A stretch of 64,000 nucleotides of DNA from positions 1-64,000 of the forward strand of contig DATGLE010000142.1 of the NCBI GenBank assembly GCA_035294325.1, in the 5' to 3' direction. This document shows, one piece after another, positions 60,365 through 64,000 of the stretch. The notes under the pieces are model-generated. The model ran no database searches. It was not told the origin of the DNA and saw only the letters and a list, made by a program, of their open reading frames with translations. Both the position numbers and the translations under genes were made by a program. This DNA is from DATGLE01 sp035294325. Lineage in GTDB: Bacteria > Chloroflexota > Ktedonobacteria > Ktedonobacterales > Ktedonobacteraceae. Every line of letters starts with the position of its first letter. Position 1 is the first letter of the stretch.

Positions 60365-60844
60365 CTATCGTGACGGAGCAGACTGGAATGCCTCCGCCCT
60401 GTTAAACAGCATCCGGGTCCAGGTGGCCGCTCGCTCCACTTCTCCTGGCAGCAGGGGACCTTCCTTCTTCATGGCCTTCACGAAGAAGCTCTCCGGGGAG
60501 ACGACCTGCTCCACTCCCAGAGCACGAAGCTCAGCGACCATATGTGGAGCCGCTGAGCGCTTCCAGATGAATCCGCGAAAGCGGGTATCAAAGCAGGCGA
60601 CGGCCAGGCCCTTCGGCATCTGAGGCGCGATGTTCTCCAGCCAGGATTGCATCGCCGGCGTTGGTCGAAATCCCTGGGTTGGAGACCCCAATATAAGCAG
60701 ATCCACTCCCCGGAGCGAGATCACGCGGGGCACGTCGACGCGGACAGCCTGCACCTCCCCGAAGCCACGCAGCGTGTCAGCGACGGTCTGGGCAATGCGC
60801 TCGGTGTTTCCATATTGCGAATCGTAGACGATCAGTGTATTCAT
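60365..60844 (-). CDS. Flavodoxin-like FMN protein
   Basis: 159 aa. Phosphate loop VYDSQYGNTERIAQTVADTLRGF at the N-terminus, then LLILGSPTQGFRPTPAMQSWLENI and ACFDTRFRGF. It can replace ferredoxin as an electron carrier; PFOR (NifJ) and the Hox hydrogenase lie close by. RBS AAGGAGAAG. First gene of a two-gene operon behind a perfect GTGA-box element. Confidence 0.88.
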   Translation of the reverse strand: MNTLIVYDSQYGNTERIAQTVADTLRGFGEVQAVRVDVPRVISLRGVDLLILGSPTQGFRPTPAMQSWLENIAPQMPKGLAVACFDTRFRGFIWKRSAAPHMVAELRALGVEQVVSPESFFVKAMKKEGPLLPGEVERAATWTRMLFNRAEAFQSAPSR

Positions 60845-60900
60845 ATGCTTCTCCTTAAGCCAGATGAGAAATCAGTGTGCTCGTCATCTTCCACAAGGAC

Positions 60901-60963
60901 AGTATCGTTCCTGGCACTCACCGTTCCGTCACAACGGGGCGGCCATTCTCACAAAGCCATCAC
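60901..60963 (-). promoter_or_regulatory. GTGA-box promoter for flavodoxin-iron exporter operon
   Basis: Minus strand: GTGA at 60963, 60952, 60932 and 60921, -10 GATACT at 60906. Spacing 11-20-11-15 with all four boxes exact. Confidence 0.88.
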
Positions 60964-61078
60964 AGATAGGCTTAACTTCTTCATCGCATCCTTATCAAAC
61001 ATGGCTGCGCTGATTCCTGTGAAGCGGGAAGATCTGGGAAAGCATGAAACACGATCAAGGCTGGCCTGCTTGAGCGGT

Positions 61079-61158
61079 GGAGAGATGACACTTGCGGTCA
61101 TCTCTCCATCCGGGCGACAGGCGCAAACGCAATGGAGAGGCGGCCGCAGAGGCCGCCT
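61079..61158. terminator. Two consecutive hairpins after DoxX-Rieske gene
   Basis: First stem GGAGAGATGAC 61079-61089 with 61097-61107; second AGGCGGCC 61138-61145 with 61151-61158. They lie just after the stop of the leftward DoxX-Rieske gene and probably terminate it. Confidence 0.65.
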
Positions 61159-61167
61159 GGTTGCTAT

Positions 61168-62448
61168 CTATAAGGTAATCGCCCCGGTTGCGCTATCCAC
61201 ATGAATTGTGACTGGAGTCAGGGGGGTGGGCGCTGGCCCCTGCACCACTGCCGCGTTCTGGGCGGGATCGAACTCGGCTCCATGACAGGGGCAGATCAGC
61301 AGTCCGCTGCCCTGGTCATAACTTACCGGGCAGCCGGCGTGGGTACAGGTCGCATCATAGGCCACGAACTGGTCGTTCGAGAGATGGACCAGCACACCGG
61401 GATCACCGTTCGAAGGAATCGTAAAATTCACTGCACTATTCTTCGGCACTGCGGCCACCTGTGCGATGGTCGTTCCTCCTGTTGATGCGCTTGTCGTCCC
61501 GCTGGCTGGCGGGGAAGCGGTGGCTGTGGAAGGAGAAGACGAGAGCGCACCGGCCACATTGGAGTCATCATCGGCATGATGCACGACGCCAGTGCCGCCT
61601 TCGTGAGTCGTTCCCAGGCGGCGTAATAGCAGTCCGGCAGCCGCCACGGCCAGCACGCTGCCTCCTCCGCTGACCAGACCGAGCAGGAAAGCGCGTCGCG
61701 TCTCTCTGGCCCTTTGCGCATAACTTAGTCTTCGCTGGTGCACTCCCCGCGTGGTCGCAGGGTTCGATCTGAACGCCGGTGCCTGCGTTTCTCCAGACAC
61801 CGGCTTTTCCTTCCTCGGAACGCCAAGCAACAGGCTTAGCAGAGGAACGAGCCATGTGTATTGCTCAGCAGGTACCCCTTCGAGGAAGGCTGCTGCCAGC
61901 TTGCTGTCGAGTGCAGGCAGCCCCGTGCCCAGCGGGCCACAGAGCAGCAGCGTCAACCAGCAGAAGGTGAAGACGATATCCGAGCCATAAAAGTAGGGAT
62001 AGACATGCCAGCTTGCCGTCAGGAAGAAAATGATGCTGAGCACCATGCCGAAGAAGGCCGCCGGGCGGAAGAGCAATCCGGCGAGTGTCCCGATCCCAAT
62101 GGCGATTTCGCCACAGGCGATCAGCAGCCCGAAGAGGTGAGCATGTGGCAGGGCTATCTGCATCAGTACATTATGGAGCGGCGAGCCATTGGCGAAGGAG
62201 ATGATCTGCCTGCCAATATAGCCCGGGGCCGCGCGATTGAAGAACTGGGGATCGGTCAACTTCTGCACGCCTGCGTACACAAAGGTAATTCCCAGAAAGA
62301 GGCGCAGCGGGAGCAAGACCCACCCGGGAAGGCCATTGGTGTTAGCAAAAGAGAATGCAGCAGCGCTGCTCTCTCTCTTTATGGGAGATGTTATGGGCGC
62401 TGGAGGAGCCGAAGGATATGAACCTGATGGATTATGTGTGCGTCTCAT
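61168..62448 (-). CDS. DoxX-Rieske fusion membrane protein
   Basis: 426 aa. Residues 40-200 are a DoxX/DoxD membrane domain (GWVLLPLRLFLGITFVYAGVQKLTDPQFF, four helices). A basic, Arg-rich stretch ARETRRAFLLGLVSGGGSVLAVAAAGLLL (about 250-280) forms a further helix and resembles a Tat-type signal. A Ser/Thr/Ala linker leads to a Rieske [2Fe-2S] domain with box I CTHAGC and box II CPCHGAEF. The fusion suggests a thiosulfate- or thiol-oxidising quinone-linked protein with its own Fe-S centre outside the membrane. No GTGA boxes precede it. Confidence 0.85.
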   Translation of the reverse strand: MRRTHNPSGSYPSAPPAPITSPIKRESSAAAFSFANTNGLPGWVLLPLRLFLGITFVYAGVQKLTDPQFFNRAAPGYIGRQIISFANGSPLHNVLMQIALPHAHLFGLLIACGEIAIGIGTLAGLLFRPAAFFGMVLSIIFFLTASWHVYPYFYGSDIVFTFCWLTLLLCGPLGTGLPALDSKLAAAFLEGVPAEQYTWLVPLLSLLLGVPRKEKPVSGETQAPAFRSNPATTRGVHQRRLSYAQRARETRRAFLLGLVSGGGSVLAVAAAGLLLRRLGTTHEGGTGVVHHADDDSNVAGALSSSPSTATASPPASGTTSASTGGTTIAQVAAVPKNSAVNFTIPSNGDPGVLVHLSNDQFVAYDATCTHAGCPVSYDQGSGLLICPCHGAEFDPAQNAAVVQGPAPTPLTPVTIHVDSATGAITL

Positions 62449-62506
62449 ATATTCCTGAAAATCTCTCTAAATTAACTATCTAACGTCGTGTGCAAGTTTT
62501 CCTCCC

Positions 62507-62527
62507 GGGTGCGCCTGCGGCGCACCC
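62507..62527. terminator. Hairpin between histidine kinase and DoxX-Rieske genes
   Basis: 9-bp perfect stem GGGTGCGCC 62507-62515 and 62519-62527, loop of 3 nt. It separates the two same-strand genes; likely terminator of the kinase transcript. Confidence 0.6.
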
Positions 62528-62652
62528 AAACATGCACATCGTGTTATCTACATACAGCAAAACAGGAAGAGCACCTGGCGGTGTTTTCTGTCAGTATAGG
62601 GAGTCTGGATTGGAGCAGGATGAAGATTTTGAAAAAAATGGATCAAGATTGT

Positions 62653-64000
62653 TTAAGATCCTGGCGCCTTGTCGAGTGGAAGCTGGACAATGAACGTCGA
62701 TCCCTGGCCCGGCTGGCTCTCGACGTGGATTGTACCGTGATGCATGCGCACGACCCACTCCGCGATAGAGAGACCAAGCCCTGTCCCGCCTGTCGCGCGC
62801 GAACGAGCGGTATCAACGCGATAGAACCGCTCGAAGATATGCGCGATGTGCTCCGGGGCGATGCCGATGCCGGTATCGGAGACCGTAAGCTGTGCATCCG
62901 ACCCTGTGGCTGTAACCCTGAGCGTCACCTTCCCTCCCGCGCCTGTGTAGGTCAGCGCATTCGAGAGCAGATTCATCAAGAGCTGGATGAGGCGCGCTTC
63001 GTCTCCCACCACCTGCACAGCCTCGCACGTCTCTACTTCCAGAGCGATCTCGCGCTCGGTTGCCAGCGGCTCCATTACCGTCGCCACATCTTGTGCGAGT
63101 CGATCCAGGCACACCGGCTCTTGCTCGAAGCAGATCTCACCCTCATCGGCCTGCGCCAGCGTGAACAGATCGTGAATGAGATGAGTGAGTCGTTGGGCCT
63201 GGAGATTGACCCCGCGCAGGACCGCAAGGCATTCATCCTTTGTGCCGTCCTGCGCTACTGCGACATCAGTCATACTGCGGATCGCAGCCACCGGCGTGCG
63301 CAGTTCGTGGGAAGCATCGGCGGTGAAACGGCGCTGCCGAATAAACGTCTTCTCCAGAGCATCGATCATCTCGTTAAAGGTCAGGGCCAGGTGCTGCACC
63401 TCATCGCTGGCTCTGGGCACAGGTACGCGCTGGCGCAGATCGCCCGCTTTGATCGTCGCGGCGGTGCGCGAGAGGCGCTCGATGGGCAGAAAGGCCCGTC
63501 TGGCTAACCAGTAGCTGCCCGCCATACTCAGCAGAAGGGCCAGCGGCGCGATCATCAGCATCTCCAGGACCACGCTGCGCAGCGTATGCTTGAGGGAGGT
63601 CAGCGAAGCCGCAACCTGGGCCACGCCATAGACCCGGCCATCATCCTGCAAAGGCGCGCTGTAGAGGCGGACTTCCTGGCCGTTATGCGCCCGAACGGTC
63701 CCGATCCAGGTTTGATCGTGCAATGGCTGGCTCACGCTGCTGGCAGGAACGGTAATCGCTCGAAAAGAGGGCGTGGTGTAGAGGACCTTTCCGTCATGGT
63801 CCATGATACGCACCAGCGTGTCCAGATCGACATCGAAGTTGGGATCTTCGTAGCTTCCCCTTCTGGTTGCATGCGCCTCGGTCTGGTCAAGGGCATCGCC
63901 TGTGATCAGTCCGGCCAGCTCGCCAGTCTTATCATGAAGCGTGACAACATTGTTCTGCTGGCTTACCGAGGCTTCGATCTGATTCATACGCAGGCGCAGC
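62653..64000 (-). CDS. Sensor histidine kinase, 5' end beyond window
   Basis: At least 449 codons; the frame is open to base 64000 (LRLR precedes the Met at 63987), so the N-terminus lies outside. An extracytoplasmic sensor part is followed by a helix (MLMIAPLALLLSMAGSYWLARRAFLPI), a HAMP domain (RLSRTAATIKAGDLRQRVPVPRASDEVQHLALTFNEMIDALE), the phospho-acceptor box FTADASHELRTPVAAIR and an ATPase domain (LLMNLLSNALTYTG, VSDTGIGIAPEHIAHIFERFYR, GGTGLGLSIAEWVVRMHHG). This is the EnvZ/PhoR-type class that pairs with OmpR/PhoB-family regulators. The partner is not in the window. Confidence 0.9.
   Translation of the reverse strand, partial: LRLRMNQIEASVSQQNNVVTLHDKTGELAGLITGDALDQTEAHATRRGSYEDPNFDVDLDTLVRIMDHDGKVLYTTPSFRAITVPASSVSQPLHDQTWIGTVRAHNGQEVRLYSAPLQDDGRVYGVAQVAASLTSLKHTLRSVVLEMLMIAPLALLLSMAGSYWLARRAFLPIERLSRTAATIKAGDLRQRVPVPRASDEVQHLALTFNEMIDALEKTFIRQRRFTADASHELRTPVAAIRSMTDVAVAQDGTKDECLAVLRGVNLQAQRLTHLIHDLFTLAQADEGEICFEQEPVCLDRLAQDVATVMEPLATEREIALEVETCEAVQVVGDEARLIQLLMNLLSNALTYTGAGGKVTLRVTATGSDAQLTVSDTGIGIAPEHIAHIFERFYRVDTARSRATGGTGLGLSIAEWVVRMHHGTIHVESQPGQGSTFIVQLPLDKAPGS

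Noticed and set aside
17942..60963. GTGA/TCACA boxes as CRP/FNR-type sites
   Set aside because: CRP/FNR sites are palindromes (TGTGA-N6-TCACA). Here all boxes in an element point the same way and repeat every 11 bp, so a direct-repeat binder fits better.
1..64000. tRNA, rRNA, phage or integrase genes
   Set aside because: None could be recognised on either strand by motif or structure.

Overview
This is a GC-rich bacterial chromosome segment with AGGAGG-type ribosome binding sites. The gene content (tandem universal stress proteins, Hox-type hydrogenase with pyruvate:ferredoxin oxidoreductase, two-domain multicopper oxidase, DUF4389 membrane protein, ferritin-VIT iron exporter) suggests a Chloroflexota member, perhaps of the class Ktedonobacteria. 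That placement is an inference from gene content, not from a marker gene. No rRNA, tRNA, CRISPR array, transposase or phage gene was seen. REGION 1 (1-16.2 kb) looks catabolic. It holds a medium-chain oxidoreductase, an amidohydrolase, an IclR regulator, a CoA-transferase/citryl-CoA-lyase/LigB/LigA run, a MetE-like methyltransferase, an amidase, a lone molybdenum-hydroxylase large subunit, a DMT exporter coupled to a rubredoxin-like/metallo-beta-lactamase protein, and a maleylpyruvate-isomerase-like enzyme. Long perfect inverted repeats separate several of these genes, and three of the repeats share an arm sequence. REGION 2 (16.3-45 kb) is a dense stress/redox island. It holds seven two-domain universal stress proteins, DoxX, a multicopper oxidase, a membrane-anchored Cu nitrite-reductase-like protein, a DsrE-TusA-SQR sulfur operon, a PPi-type phosphofructokinase, Hsp20, a P1B ATPase, an OsmC protein, an Acg-like nitroreductase, pentapeptide-repeat and TraR/DksA proteins, and several small unknown proteins. 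REGION 3 (45-60.9 kb) is anaerobic energy metabolism: a GlpA-type flavoprotein joined to SdhB/C/D subunits, NifJ with a PyrD-like partner, hypA-hoxEFUYH-protease, and flavodoxin with a ferritin/VIT protein. REGION 4 (61.2-64 kb) has a DoxX-Rieske fusion and a truncated sensor histidine kinase. THE MAIN FINDING is regulatory. Twenty-two promoters between 17.9 and 61.0 kb share one rigid 63-64-bp architecture: four GTGA-like boxes, all in the same orientation, with starts 11, 21 and 11 bp apart, and a -10 hexamer starting exactly 15 bp after the fourth box start. Two of the 22 have 20 instead of 21 bp in the middle. No -35 hexamer is evident. All boxes fall on one face of the helix, as expected for tandem dimers of an OmpR/PhoB-type response regulator. 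The element lies upstream of nearly every operon of regions 2 and 3 and none of region 1. The genes it precedes resemble the mycobacterial DosR dormancy regulon in content (USPs, Hsp20, Acg nitroreductase, phosphofructokinase, P-type ATPase), but the operator is unrelated to the DosR palindrome. I infer a large, clustered low-oxygen or energy-stress regulon with an unidentified regulator. Many of its promoters are arranged as divergent pairs. Decayed gene fragments (PAS kinase, USP tail, lectin, MFS transporter) lie in several intergenic gaps.
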